Assembly: GCF_002210285.1 (NCBI RefSeq)
Contig: NZ_MWQE01000001.1
Span: 806,001-870,000, forward strand
Direction of reading: 5' to 3'
From: Fibrobacter sp. UWR2
GTDB taxonomy: Bacteria > Fibrobacterota > Fibrobacteria > Fibrobacterales > Fibrobacteraceae
Length of the DNA: 64,000 bases
In this document: one piece after another, positions 33,118-42,097 of the stretch
Layout of the letters: every line of letters starts with the position of its first letter
Position numbering within the stretch: the stretch's first letter is position 1
Notes under the pieces: generated by a model
Told to the model about the DNA's origin: nothing
The model's database searches: none
The model's input: only the letters and a program-made list of their open reading frames with translations
Translations under genes and position numbers: made by a program

Positions 33118-33983
33118 TGAAGGTTCTAGTAACGGGAGGTGCAGGCGTCGTAGGGAGGGCGCTCTGCCGGGAACTATTGAACCGCGGTGTGTGTGTGCGC
33201 GTTCTTTCGCTCCCGGGCGATACCCTGGTGCAATCGCTTCCGTCCGGTGTTGAAATTGCTTATGGCAATGTCGCGGATTATGGCTCTATCCGGCCAGCCT
33301 TCGATGGTGTGGACTGCGTTTTCCATCTAGCGGCAATTCTCCTTTCAAATGATGCGGAAGCCTTCGAGAAGATAAATGCGGGCGGTACGCGGAATGTGGT
33401 TTCGGCGTGCCAGGATGCTGGCGTTCGTCGCCTTCTGTATGTGTCGAGTATTTCGGTGACATACCCGGTGCTTACGCCTTATGGCGCTAGTAAACTTGCG
33501 GGGGAGGCTGCGGTGAAGGATTCCGGACTGGAATGGACCATCGTGCGGCCGACGCTCGTGATTGGGGATGGCGGTGGAGTGGAATTCCGGATGTTTGCGG
33601 ATTTCGTGTGTCGGTTCCCGTTATACCCGATGCCTGGCGGCGGAGCCGCGAAGAAGCGTCCGGTTCGGAGTGTCGATTTGGTGAAGGGTATCGCCGCCGC
33701 GGGACTTGCGCGTGATGCTGTGGGCAAGACGTATGCGCTTGCCGGCCCCGAGGTGATGACGATGGCCGAAATGGCGCGCCGTGTGCTTAGGCAGGCGGGG
33801 CTCAGGCATTGGATGGTGCCGCTTCCCTGGTGGCTAGCCCGCATGCTTGCCGTGTTCAAGAACCGTATTGGCGGCAGGCGTGTTTCGGCCGAGCAGGCGC
33901 TTGCCGGGTTCCTCTACGATGCCGTTCCTGACATCGAAAATGCAGAAAAAGACCTCGATTATCACCCGGAACCTGCTTTATAG
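33117..33983 (+). CDS. NAD(P)-dependent epimerase/dehydratase (extended SDR)
   Basis: A 288-residue extended short-chain dehydrogenase. Rossmann motif TGGAGVVG (7-14), HLAA at about 70, Ser in YVSSISV and the catalytic YGASK (Tyr about 122, Lys about 126). VRPTLVIG and RPVRSVDL are substrate-domain markers of NAD-dependent sugar epimerases or hydroxysteroid-type dehydrogenases. No signal peptide. ATG overlaps the dnaA-like TGA by one base, an unusual partner. The substrate cannot be told. Confidence 0.88.
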   Translation: MKVLVTGGAGVVGRALCRELLNRGVCVRVLSLPGDTLVQSLPSGVEIAYGNVADYGSIRPAFDGVDCVFHLAAILLSNDAEAFEKINAGGTRNVVSACQDAGVRRLLYVSSISVTYPVLTPYGASKLAGEAAVKDSGLEWTIVRPTLVIGDGGGVEFRMFADFVCRFPLYPMPGGGAAKKRPVRSVDLVKGIAAAGLARDAVGKTYALAGPEVMTMAEMARRVLRQAGLRHWMVPLPWWLARMLAVFKNRIGGRRVSAEQALAGFLYDAVPDIENAEKDLDYHPEPAL

Positions 33984-34052
33984 CCTTTTTTTTGCTTTTT
34001 TCGTGGATTTTTACGTAGAAAGGAATTATATTCCCTTAAAAAAGGACTAGTT

Positions 34053-35231
34053 ATGAAACGTTTCTTGACTCTTGCTGGTTGCGCGGCTCTCGCGCTTGCT
34101 CTCGGTGCCTGTGGCGATAGCAAGTCGCCCACCGATTCTGACGACATTCTTTCTTCCGGCGGTTCCTCCGCGAAATCTTCTTCCTCGAAGGAGGCGAAGT
34201 CTTCTTCGTCTGTTTCCGAAGACATCCCGAAGGGTGCCCGCGCGGCAACTCTCGATGACCTCGAAAGGAACATGAAACTCAAGGACATGTTCGGAAGGGA
34301 TATCTACCTTGCGACGGGCGAGAAGCACGGCCTGTTCTCGTTCTGGATTCCCGACACGGCGTGGATAGCGGTCCCGTCCGATTTCAAGGATGGCGTGATT
34401 AGTTTCAGTTCCGGAGCCATTACCTCTATCAAGATTGAAAACAAGGCGATTGAGTCTATGGAAGAACTGGTGGAGAAGGATTCGGACCACTCCATGAGAT
34501 TTATCGTGAACGAGGACGACCAGCTGCAGTATTCTCTGGATGGGGGCAAGTACAAGGATGTCACCGAGGCGACAGTCAAGAAGAATTCCTCAGTCATTTC
34601 GAACGGCGACAGCCTTGCATCGAAGGAACTCTTTTGCAAGACCGGCGAGAATACCTTTACGGGTTATAGCTTCTATAAGGGCCGCTATGTGGCGACCGAT
34701 GTTGTCCGAAATGCCAAACAAACGAACGATTCTCTTGTATCCTGGTCTGCCGGCTATTACGACATCCACCGCGGCAAGCTCCTGATGCGCCCGTTGTTCT
34801 ACAGTGCTCCTGTGTATGCGCTGGTGTCGGCTTCCGTAAGTTCGGATTATAAGACGTTGACTATATCAGCGGAAGATGTCTCGTGCACGTTGAGCGAATT
34901 GAAGTATAACGAAGTACCTGCGGCCGATCTCGAGGGAGAATGGGAGTCCGACGAAGGCGGCCTCACTTGGTCCCTTGACATGCGCGCCGACCGTACCTTC
35001 GAGGTGAAGGCCTTCAAGGGCAACGAGAACAAGGCTCTCAAGCAGGGAATCTGGGATGTCTACGGCAACCAGCTGCTGATGAAGATGACCGGCTGCCTGG
35101 GTGGCAAGTGCACTCCGGCCGTGATAGGCTCTGTCTCGAAATGGAAGGCAGGCTCGTTCTTCGACTACGGCAATTCGGATCCCGACGATCCTTCGATTCC
35201 AGAGTCCTGGAATGCTCCGGAATATGAATAA
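34053..35231 (+). CDS. Lipoprotein with Ser-rich linker, unknown function
   Basis: A 392-residue protein. MKRFLTLAGCAALALALGAC|GDS is a lipoprotein signal, followed by a linker of SSSS and AKSSSS repeats (about 33-55). The rest is beta-rich; the final third (LEGEWESDEGGLTWSLDMRA ... FEVKAFKG ... KQGIWDVYGNQLLMKMTG) looks like a lipocalin-like or 'copper resistance NlpE-like' single barrel (inference). AAAGGACTAGTT precedes the ATG. No catalytic motif seen. Confidence 0.7.
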   Translation: MKRFLTLAGCAALALALGACGDSKSPTDSDDILSSGGSSAKSSSSKEAKSSSSVSEDIPKGARAATLDDLERNMKLKDMFGRDIYLATGEKHGLFSFWIPDTAWIAVPSDFKDGVISFSSGAITSIKIENKAIESMEELVEKDSDHSMRFIVNEDDQLQYSLDGGKYKDVTEATVKKNSSVISNGDSLASKELFCKTGENTFTGYSFYKGRYVATDVVRNAKQTNDSLVSWSAGYYDIHRGKLLMRPLFYSAPVYALVSASVSSDYKTLTISAEDVSCTLSELKYNEVPAADLEGEWESDEGGLTWSLDMRADRTFEVKAFKGNENKALKQGIWDVYGNQLLMKMTGCLGGKCTPAVIGSVSKWKAGSFFDYGNSDPDDPSIPESWNAPEYE

Positions 35232-35259
35232 TTGTGGCTCGCACCATTGAATGACTTGG

Positions 35260-35285
35260 AGCACGTGCCCGACAAGGCACGTGCT
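35260..35285. promoter_or_regulatory. Strong hairpin without T-run before a small membrane-protein gene
   Basis: A 10-bp perfect inverted repeat (AGCACGTGCC 35260-35269, GGCACGTGCT 35276-35285) has a 6-base loop and no following T run. It ends ten bases before the ATG at 35296. It may be an mRNA stabiliser, a weak terminator or an operator. Confidence 0.5.
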
Positions 35286-35295
35286 GTGATGTAGT

Positions 35296-35700
35296 ATGGA
35301 ATTTTATCTCTTTTTCCCATTATACCTTTTTATCGCTATTTATTGCATTAGAGTAAAAAGGGCTAGTATTGGTGATTTTGTAGAGATCCGTTGGGATGAC
35401 CAGCCTGTGCTATTTTTGTCCGTTGTCTTTCTGTCCCTTTTATGTGCTGTTGATGGTTTCTGCAATATCGTGTCAATATTTAAGCATCCGATAATTTCAG
35501 ATGAGAAACTGAAAATTATAGATGATGCCACAACCCTTTTCTTCGCTCTTGTTACGCTTGCCATATTTATATGGGTAAAGAAATTCAGGATAAGGAAGAA
35601 GGATTATACGTGGAAAGGAACACCCTTAGTTAGGTCTTTTTTTGTAGTTATCTTTCTTGTTGGTGCCGTTTCGTTTTGCATGGATTTAATAGGAGTCTGA
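35296..35700 (+). CDS. Small four-TM hypothetical protein, AT-rich
   Basis: A 134-residue protein with four hydrophobic segments (about 2-18, 38-58, 80-95, 111-130). It is clearly more AT-rich than the neighbours, suggesting different ancestry. No family recognised and no ribosome binding site of note; the ATG follows GATGTAGT. It ends two bases before nadE. Confidence 0.5.
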   Translation: MEFYLFFPLYLFIAIYCIRVKRASIGDFVEIRWDDQPVLFLSVVFLSLLCAVDGFCNIVSIFKHPIISDEKLKIIDDATTLFFALVTLAIFIWVKKFRIRKKDYTWKGTPLVRSFFVVIFLVGAVSFCMDLIGV

Positions 35701-35702
35701 CC

Positions 35703-37250
35703 ATGAAGGTTTATATAGCGCAGATGGAAGTTGTTCCGGGAAAGCCGGAAGAGAATATCAAAAAGATGAAGTCCGTGGTTGCCCGTGCCAAGAAGGCGGG
35801 TGCCGATATCGTACTTTTCCCCGAGTATGCGATGACGGGGGATTACTTTAGGCTGGGCTCGATGCAGGATGAAATCGGGTTCCAGATCAAGGAACGCGAT
35901 GCGGACGTGATGCTCGAAAAGCTTTCGAAAGGTATCGAGATTCTCGTGGGTACGAGCGCCATGCTCGACGAATGCATGTACAACCACTATGTCAATGGCT
36001 GCATGGACGGCTGGGACAATGATTTCGAGGTCGTTTCCGATTACCAGGAATTCTCGGTCCTCAAGGAAGAGGATGTCGATGAGTTCTGCTTGGATTTTGT
36101 GAAGGAAAACAAGAAGGCTATCGTCTATATGGGTGCCGTCGGTACGGAAAATTCCGGCAAGAACATCTATGCGCTCGATGGCGGTTGTCGTGTGTACGAC
36201 AAGACGGGCAAGGTGGTCTACCGTATGCCGCAGTTCCGCGAGTGCGAGGCGTTATTGGATATTACGAAGGGTCGCGTGAAGTTTATTTCGGGCGAGAAGT
36301 CCGTGAAGCCTGCCGAGCCGGTTGCAGTGCTGCACGATGCACTCGTGTACATGATCCGCGAGAACTTGAAGAAGTTCCATATCGAACGTATGGTCATCGG
36401 TGCGAGCGGCGGTATCGACAGCGCCGTCTCTGCAGTGCTGTATGCGGAGGCGATTGGCGCGAAGAACGTGTACCTCGTGAACATGCCGACGCGATTCAAT
36501 TCCGATACCACGAAGAATGCTGCCCGCGACTTGGCGAAGAACCTGAAAGCGCCCTACATGGTCGCCCCGATTTCGGACATGCTGAATGCGGTGTGCGAAA
36601 GCCTCGGCAAGTGCAAGTTCGAACGTAGCGACAGGAAAATCAATATCGAGGGCCTTGCGTACGAGAACCTGCAGGCACGAACCCGTTCTTCTTCCGTGTT
36701 GCTTTCTATTGCGTCGGTGCTCGGTGCAGGCATTACCTGCAATGGCAACAAGAGCGAGGCCACTGCCGGCTACTGCACTCTTTATGGTGACAGCTGCGGC
36801 GTGATGTGTGCGCTCGGCGACCTCTGGAAAACCCAGGTGTACGAACTTGCCCGCTACATTAACCGCAAAAAGGAAATTATCCCGAAGGCCTCTATCGACG
36901 TGCCCGCGAGTGCGGAACTGAGCGAGGCGATGAATGTGGACGAGGGCAAGGGCGATCCGATCAAGTACCCGTACCACGACAGGCTTTTTGCATACTGGGT
37001 GGACCAGAACCATGGCCTGGACGAGACGGAGAAGCTGCTCGAGAAGGGGACACTCTGCAAGGAAATCGGTGCCGACCCGAAGTATTTCAAGAAACTTTTC
37101 AAGACTAAGGACGAAGCGCTCGAGGACATGCGTGCATGGCACAGGCGTTTCCGCGGGCTGGCGCTTGCAAAACGCATCCAGTTCCCGCCGATTCTTTCGG
37201 TGAGCGGGATGGCGTTCGGCGGCGAGTACCGCGAGAGCCAGGGCGTGTAG
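35703..37250 (+). CDS. nadE: NAD+ synthetase, glutamine-type architecture but with a shortened glutaminase domain
   Basis: A 515-residue protein. The C-terminal synthetase domain (from about 210) has the ATP-pyrophosphatase loop SGGIDSAVSA at 235 on, MPTRFNSDTT, LQARTRSS, GNKSEATAGYCTLYGD and PASAELSE, all standard for NadE, which amidates deamido-NAD+ in the cytoplasm. The N-terminal nitrilase-like domain keeps its start (AQMEVVPGKPEENI) and Glu41 in FPEYAMTG. The stretch with the catalytic Lys (NYGVFDE-type) and Cys (ICEDLW-type) is not found: the sequence passes from MYNHYVNG to AIVYMGAVG. The domain is about 50-60 residues short. The enzyme may depend on free ammonia. ATG at 35703 is chosen over one at 35676 by homology. 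Confidence 0.9.
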   Translation: MKVYIAQMEVVPGKPEENIKKMKSVVARAKKAGADIVLFPEYAMTGDYFRLGSMQDEIGFQIKERDADVMLEKLSKGIEILVGTSAMLDECMYNHYVNGCMDGWDNDFEVVSDYQEFSVLKEEDVDEFCLDFVKENKKAIVYMGAVGTENSGKNIYALDGGCRVYDKTGKVVYRMPQFRECEALLDITKGRVKFISGEKSVKPAEPVAVLHDALVYMIRENLKKFHIERMVIGASGGIDSAVSAVLYAEAIGAKNVYLVNMPTRFNSDTTKNAARDLAKNLKAPYMVAPISDMLNAVCESLGKCKFERSDRKINIEGLAYENLQARTRSSSVLLSIASVLGAGITCNGNKSEATAGYCTLYGDSCGVMCALGDLWKTQVYELARYINRKKEIIPKASIDVPASAELSEAMNVDEGKGDPIKYPYHDRLFAYWVDQNHGLDETEKLLEKGTLCKEIGADPKYFKKLFKTKDEALEDMRAWHRRFRGLALAKRIQFPPILSVSGMAFGGEYRESQGV

Positions 37251-37273
37251 TTCTTTAACCCGATAGGAGTGCT

Positions 37274-38182
37274 ATGATTAGACGATTGATGGATTCGCTG
37301 GATTCCGTGCTGCTCGGCAAGCATGAATCCGTTGAAATGCTCGTGATGGCACTCCTTGCCGACGGTCACGTGCTCATTGAGGATGTTCCGGGAACTGGGA
37401 AGACGACGCTTGCAAAGGCGCTCGCCGTGGCCATAGGAGCGGACTTTGCCCGCATCCAGTTCACGCCTGACTTGTTGCCTGCCGACGTTACGGGGGGCGC
37501 CGTGTACAGGGCGAATACCGGCGATTTTGAGATCCGCAAGGGTCCCGTGTTCACGCAGGTGCTATTGGCTGACGAGATCAACCGTGCGTCTCCCCGCACG
37601 CAGAGTGCACTATTGGAAGCGATGGAAGAACGCCAGGTGAGCCTGGAGGGCGAGGCCCACAGGCTGCCCGAACTCTTCTTTGTACTTGCGACGGAAAACC
37701 CGGTGGAGTTCCACGGGGTTTTCCCGCTGCCCGAGGCGCAGATGGACCGTTTTTTGGTGCGGCTTTCCATCGGGTACCCGACGCTCGATACTGAATTGCA
37801 GATTTTGCATGAACACCGTGAAGGCACGCCGCTCCAGAGGCTTTCTGCGGTAACGAGCGTGCAGGAGATTCTTGCGGCTCGCGAGGATGTCCGCAAGATC
37901 CATGTGGACGAGGCTCTCGAACGCTATGCGGTTAGGCTCGTGCAGGCGACCCGCAGTGACGCGGGCGTGCGGCTTGCGGCAAGCCCTCGCGCCGGCCTCA
38001 ACCTGGTCAAGATGGCCCGCGCGAGTGCCTACGTTGCGGGCCGTGACTTCGTGAATCCGGATGACATCCAGAAGGTGTTCTATCCGGTCATGGAACATCG
38101 CGTGTTTGCGAAGGAGAGTGTTCCTGGCGCTTCGCATGCTATCCTCTCGGGAATCCTCTCGCAAACCTCTATCCCTAGGTAA
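37274..38182 (+). CDS. MoxR family AAA+ ATPase
   Basis: A 302-residue cytoplasmic ATPase of the MoxR type. Walker A GTGKTT at about 41-46 after HVLIEDVPG; PDLLPADVTG; Walker B LLADEINRASP; sensor TENPVEFHGVFPLPEAQMDRFL; the lid domain with R.G.R in AASPRAGLNLVKMARA. MoxR ATPases act as chaperones for partner proteins with vWA or DUF58 domains. AGGAGTGCT precedes the ATG. It heads a MoxR-DUF58-TgpA operon with gaps of 2 and -4 bases. Confidence 0.93.
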   Translation: MIRRLMDSLDSVLLGKHESVEMLVMALLADGHVLIEDVPGTGKTTLAKALAVAIGADFARIQFTPDLLPADVTGGAVYRANTGDFEIRKGPVFTQVLLADEINRASPRTQSALLEAMEERQVSLEGEAHRLPELFFVLATENPVEFHGVFPLPEAQMDRFLVRLSIGYPTLDTELQILHEHREGTPLQRLSAVTSVQEILAAREDVRKIHVDEALERYAVRLVQATRSDAGVRLAASPRAGLNLVKMARASAYVAGRDFVNPDDIQKVFYPVMEHRVFAKESVPGASHAILSGILSQTSIPR

Positions 38183-38184
38183 GC

Positions 38185-39411
38185 TTGAGGCTGTCTTTTT
38201 TCAAGTGGTTTCTGGATTCAATCCCCAGGACTCCGCGCCGTGCCGGAATCCTCATGCGGCTCTATTACCTGTGGCGCGAACGTTTTACCTATGCGGGCCG
38301 CGCCTGCGCGAGTCTGTTCCTGTTTTCGCTGGTGGTGGGCTTTGTCGCGAATTTCTGGCTGCCGTGGGTTTTCTCGGGAGTCTGTTTCCTTTTCATGCTG
38401 ACGCTTGTCCCGTCGCTTTTCATGACGGCGCGCAGGACCCGTGTCGAAGGGCGCGGTATCCGCGTCGTGAATGCGGTGGAGGGGAATGTCGCTCATGTCG
38501 AACTCCAGTTCCGCGCCCTGAGTTCTCTCGACTACGCGACACTTTCTTGCGGGCGGATAGATACTTCGCTTGTCTGCAAGGAATCCGGACCCGCGCTGTC
38601 GTGCCTGCCCGGGAGCGACCATATGCTTCGTTGCGATATAGGCACGTCGCGTCGGGGGGCCTTCGTGATTCCGCGCGTGTCGCTCGTCGTTCCCGAGATT
38701 AGGGGTATGCTCTGCTGGCCTTTTGACTGCGGGGAGGCCGAACTTCTCGTGTACCCGCGAGAGATTGCTGTGCGCTCGTTTGCCTACCTCACGATGGGGA
38801 AGAACGGCCAGGCGTTTGCCCCGCTCCTCATGCCGGATTTTGGACGCGGCCTCGACTTTGTGGGCGTGCGCGAATACCGCGAGGGCGATTCCCTGCGCGA
38901 CCTGCACCACAAGGCGTTCGCGCGCTACGGTCGCCCCTTCACCAAGGAATTCGAGGTGGAACGCGGAGCGGGCATCGTGCTTGTCGTTGATGTTGCCGCC
39001 CGCACGATACAGGAAAAGTACCGCGTTGAGCCCTTGATCCGGCTCGCGGCCGGCGTTTGCCGTTGGCTGTGTGAACGCGGAATTCTCGGTCGGCTCTTCA
39101 TAGGCGATAGCGAGATTGCGCTGAATGCGGATAGCCGCTTTGACGCCTGCCTGGAGGCCTTGGCGCGAATCCCGCGTGCGGAAGTTTTCGAAAGATGGGT
39201 GCGCGGTTCTTCGGCAAAATTGCCTGCGGGTAAAGTCTGGTCGCCCGCGGCGCGCCCGATGGGGCCTGTGCTTCGGTTAGGCCTTGACGTGGAATCGAAC
39301 CCGCTTGTCCACAAGCAGGTTGTCGTCACTACGTCTGCTGCGAAAGATTGTGCGGAAGATGCTCTGTTTGTCGACATGGATAGGCTAGGTGCGGAGGGGG
39401 TGTCGCTATGA
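38185..39411 (+). CDS. DUF58 domain protein
   Basis: A 408-residue protein with two TM segments (about 45-62 and 66-82) followed by a beta-rich region and the DUF58 core: DFVGVREYREGDSLRDLHHKA (the diagnostic R.Y..GD..R.I.W.A-type motif, here with His-His), RPFTKEFE, and IVLVVDVAART, a vWA-like strand. DUF58 proteins are the usual partner of MoxR ATPases. The start is TTG at 38185, three bases after the moxR stop, with AGG upstream; an ATG at 38254 is the alternative. It overlaps the TgpA gene by four bases. Confidence 0.87.
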   Translation: MRLSFFKWFLDSIPRTPRRAGILMRLYYLWRERFTYAGRACASLFLFSLVVGFVANFWLPWVFSGVCFLFMLTLVPSLFMTARRTRVEGRGIRVVNAVEGNVAHVELQFRALSSLDYATLSCGRIDTSLVCKESGPALSCLPGSDHMLRCDIGTSRRGAFVIPRVSLVVPEIRGMLCWPFDCGEAELLVYPREIAVRSFAYLTMGKNGQAFAPLLMPDFGRGLDFVGVREYREGDSLRDLHHKAFARYGRPFTKEFEVERGAGIVLVVDVAARTIQEKYRVEPLIRLAAGVCRWLCERGILGRLFIGDSEIALNADSRFDACLEALARIPRAEVFERWVRGSSAKLPAGKVWSPAARPMGPVLRLGLDVESNPLVHKQVVVTTSAAKDCAEDALFVDMDRLGAEGVSL

Positions 39412-41330
39412 AGAAGTTTGCCCCGCGCGAACGGGCTAAAATGCTTCTCCTCTGCATGACCAGCATCAACCTGGGCATGTCTTCGGGGCTGATATGGCTT
39501 GGCTTTGTTTTCTTTGCGGCTTTCATGGTGGCTTTTTTCCGCTACGACGCCTCGCGCGTCCCCGTGTACCGCAAGTCGATTGCCTACGGCTTGATCGTCC
39601 CCTTCGCCATCTGGTGGGTGCTTAGCCCGGAGGCGGAATTCGGGATTTCTCCCTGGCTGGTGTATATTCCCGCGTACTATCTCTTGTCGCTTGCGCTGTT
39701 GCAGGTGCGCAGCCTTGGCAATGGCGGACACGATGTCTTTATCCTCTTTAACGGCGTGGCGGCGATGCTGCTGAGCTGCTATCAGGGGAACGCAAGCGGA
39801 ATTGCGTATGTCCTTGTGGCGCTCCTGATCCTTGTCCGTGCCTACGCGCGGCCTGGAGTCAAGTGGTGGAAACATGCCCTCTTCCTGCTGCTTTTGGCGG
39901 GATTCTCGGCCATCTCGTATGCGGGTTTCCAGTACTGGCGCCACCACCGTAGCTACAGCGCCGAACGCATGGCGAACTACTACGAGAAACGCAACCTGAT
40001 GGGGTTTGATCCTGTGGTAAAGCTCGGGTCGTTTGAATCCAATTTTGCGGGCCGCTATAACCGCGAAATCGTGTTGCGCGTCTGGGATTCGCTGCCGCCG
40101 TACCATATGCGCGCCGCCGTATATGAGAAATATGTCGGCGGATTCTGGAAGTTGCCCGAGGTGCCGGGGAAAAAACTCTACCCCGCGCGCTACGAGGTGG
40201 ACTATGCCGTGTTTGAGACTTCGGATTCTGTGTCCAGTCCGGAACACTCGCGTATGGTCTGGGTGCAGTCCCCGCTCGACAATTTTGGGTTCCTGTTCGC
40301 GGCTCCCGGTGCGGTAGGTGTGGCGGCGAAGAATGCGGATTCCCTAGAATATGATGAATCGGGAATTTTCTCGAAGGCGAACGGGAAACGTAGTGACTGG
40401 TATTACTTTGTCCCTAACAGCGAGGAAAGTTCGGTGGTGGGCTTGCCGCATGGGGGCGATACGCTTGTCCCCGCCGCCTTGCGCGGCTTCCTGGATTCGG
40501 TCGCGGTCGAGGTTGGTCTGCACAATGACACTCTTGCGCTTCCGCCCGAATCTTGCCTTTTCGCGATAGAGAATTTCTTCGCGAGACATTTCGAGTATTC
40601 GCTCGTCGTTCCCGATGCGGGCAAGTCCGGAGAGGATCCGTTGCGGTCGTTCTGGAAGTCGCGCGCAGGCTATTGTGAGTACTTTGCTACGCTTTCTGCG
40701 CTGTTGCTGCGAATGCAGGGGATACCCGCGCGCTATGTGACAGGCTTCGTGCGGCCGGAATCTGTAGAGGGTAGACCCTATGCCGTATTCCGCAGGTACA
40801 GTTCGCATGCCTGGGTCGAGGTATTCAACGGCAGGGAATGGAAGCCTTTCGACCCGACTCCTCCCGCGTTCGTTGTCCAGAGGGTGCAACCTTCATGGCT
40901 TTCGCAGAAACTAGAAGGCATTCGCGGTTGGTTCTCTCGCGTGCTCCATGTGCTCAAGGAAGGCTCCTGGCGCCGTACGGTGGATTCGTGGCAGGGCTTC
41001 GCGCAGGCTCTTCTCGGCTCTCCGTGGCTTTATGTAGCACTTGTGCTTGCTGTGGCGGCTGTTCTCTTGCTTCGCATGGTCAAGAAACGGCGTAGGGCGG
41101 ACGGAGGTAGTTCTAGTGCATCCCGTATTCGCTGGGTCCATGCGCTTGTCCGTGCAGAACAAGCGCTCTTGCGACTTGGTTTTTCACGCCTTCCTGGTGA
41201 AACAGTCGGAAATTTCTTGCGCAGGCTTGAACGCGAGGAGTCGGTGCCGCAAAAAGGGCGCGCCCAGTTTGAGCGTGCCCTAGAAGTTCTCTATGAGTAT
41301 GAACGGATGCGTTGGAAACGCCTGCCATAA
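39408..41330 (+). CDS. TgpA-like membrane transglutaminase
   Basis: A 640-residue inner-membrane protein. About six TM segments span residues 12-175, then a periplasmic domain with a transglutaminase core: Cys423 in RAGYCEYFATLSALLLR, His467 in YSSHAWVEV and Asp482 in FDPTPP complete the triad. A further TM at about 545-562 is followed by a cytoplasmic DUF4129-like tail (VRAEQALLRLGFSR..GET...FLRRL). TgpA-type proteins with MoxR and DUF58 form a widespread conserved module, perhaps peptidase or cross-linking activity at the envelope. ATGA overlap with the DUF58 gene. Confidence 0.9.
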   Translation: MKKFAPRERAKMLLLCMTSINLGMSSGLIWLGFVFFAAFMVAFFRYDASRVPVYRKSIAYGLIVPFAIWWVLSPEAEFGISPWLVYIPAYYLLSLALLQVRSLGNGGHDVFILFNGVAAMLLSCYQGNASGIAYVLVALLILVRAYARPGVKWWKHALFLLLLAGFSAISYAGFQYWRHHRSYSAERMANYYEKRNLMGFDPVVKLGSFESNFAGRYNREIVLRVWDSLPPYHMRAAVYEKYVGGFWKLPEVPGKKLYPARYEVDYAVFETSDSVSSPEHSRMVWVQSPLDNFGFLFAAPGAVGVAAKNADSLEYDESGIFSKANGKRSDWYYFVPNSEESSVVGLPHGGDTLVPAALRGFLDSVAVEVGLHNDTLALPPESCLFAIENFFARHFEYSLVVPDAGKSGEDPLRSFWKSRAGYCEYFATLSALLLRMQGIPARYVTGFVRPESVEGRPYAVFRRYSSHAWVEVFNGREWKPFDPTPPAFVVQRVQPSWLSQKLEGIRGWFSRVLHVLKEGSWRRTVDSWQGFAQALLGSPWLYVALVLAVAAVLLLRMVKKRRRADGGSSSASRIRWVHALVRAEQALLRLGFSRLPGETVGNFLRRLEREESVPQKGRAQFERALEVLYEYERMRWKRLP

Positions 41331-41348
41331 GGACAGGCTTGTTTCCGG

Positions 41349-41858
41349 CTATTCGCCTACGCGAACATAGTATTCAGCCGCGTTTTCCTTGGTAAGAGCG
41401 TCTGTCATGTCGTTGGCATGGAACAGAGTCGTATTCAGGTTCAGGCTGCGTTCGTTAATTGTCGGCATGACGGTGTAGGAACGGTTCGTTTCCAGGCAGT
41501 CCGTACGGCCGAGCTTGATATTCAGCACATTGCCGGTGATACTCCAGGTGCCGTAGGTGGAGGTCCCGCCGCAACCATTGCCAGCCATTTCGGAAAGGAA
41601 TCCGTCCGTGGTGAATACAAAGTGGAACTTGCCGTCGTCCGTGAATTCGAGCGTACTTGGGGCCGAAGAAAAGTCGGTGAAGATCTGGCTTCCGTCCTTG
41701 GCCTGAATGGCCTGTAGGTTCCATTGGCCGACGAGGCAGTCCTCGTTAAGGCCCTTGGCGCACATATCGGCGCGGGATGGCTTGGATTCCTCGCTGCCGC
41801 AGGCGGCAAGGAGGCTGATGCTTGCGGTGACGATTGCTGTCGTAATAACCTTTTTCAT
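41349..41858 (-). CDS. Small lipoprotein, lipocalin-like
   Basis: A 169-residue protein. MKKVITTAIVTASISLLAAC|GSEE is the lipoprotein signal. The mature part LVGQWNLQAIQAKDGS, TLEFTDDGKFHFVF, TYGTWSITGNVLNIKLG resembles small lipocalin-like domains of bacterial lipoproteins. Four or more Cys may form disulfides. GGAGGAATTCC precedes the ATG at 41858, so longer in-frame extensions to 41996 are not used. Convergent with tgpA, 18 bases apart. Confidence 0.78.
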   Translation of the reverse strand: MKKVITTAIVTASISLLAACGSEESKPSRADMCAKGLNEDCLVGQWNLQAIQAKDGSQIFTDFSSAPSTLEFTDDGKFHFVFTTDGFLSEMAGNGCGGTSTYGTWSITGNVLNIKLGRTDCLETNRSYTVMPTINERSLNLNTTLFHANDMTDALTKENAAEYYVRVGE

Positions 41859-42054
41859 GGAATTCCTCCGTTGAATACATAGGGAATATAAATAAAAGTT
41901 CGTTTTTGCGTTACCTTGATTGATGGAATGGCGTGAAATTTGCATGCGATTTCCCCAAAAAAGGCGCTTTTGTCGCCGTGTTGCATATAAATACAACGGA
42001 ATATGGATTTATGGTGCGGATGGACCTGTTTTTTTGGTTAGATTTTAATTAGAA

Positions 42055-42073
42055 CGGATTAACAAATAATCCG
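42055..42073. promoter_or_regulatory. Inverted repeat upstream of the CE6-like gene
   Basis: CGGATTA, 5 bases, TAATCCG: a perfect 7-bp inverted repeat 24 bases before the ATG, in an otherwise AT-rich leader. It may be an operator or a leader hairpin. Confidence 0.4.
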
Positions 42074-42097
42074 GTCGTTGTTTATGGAGAGTGTAAA

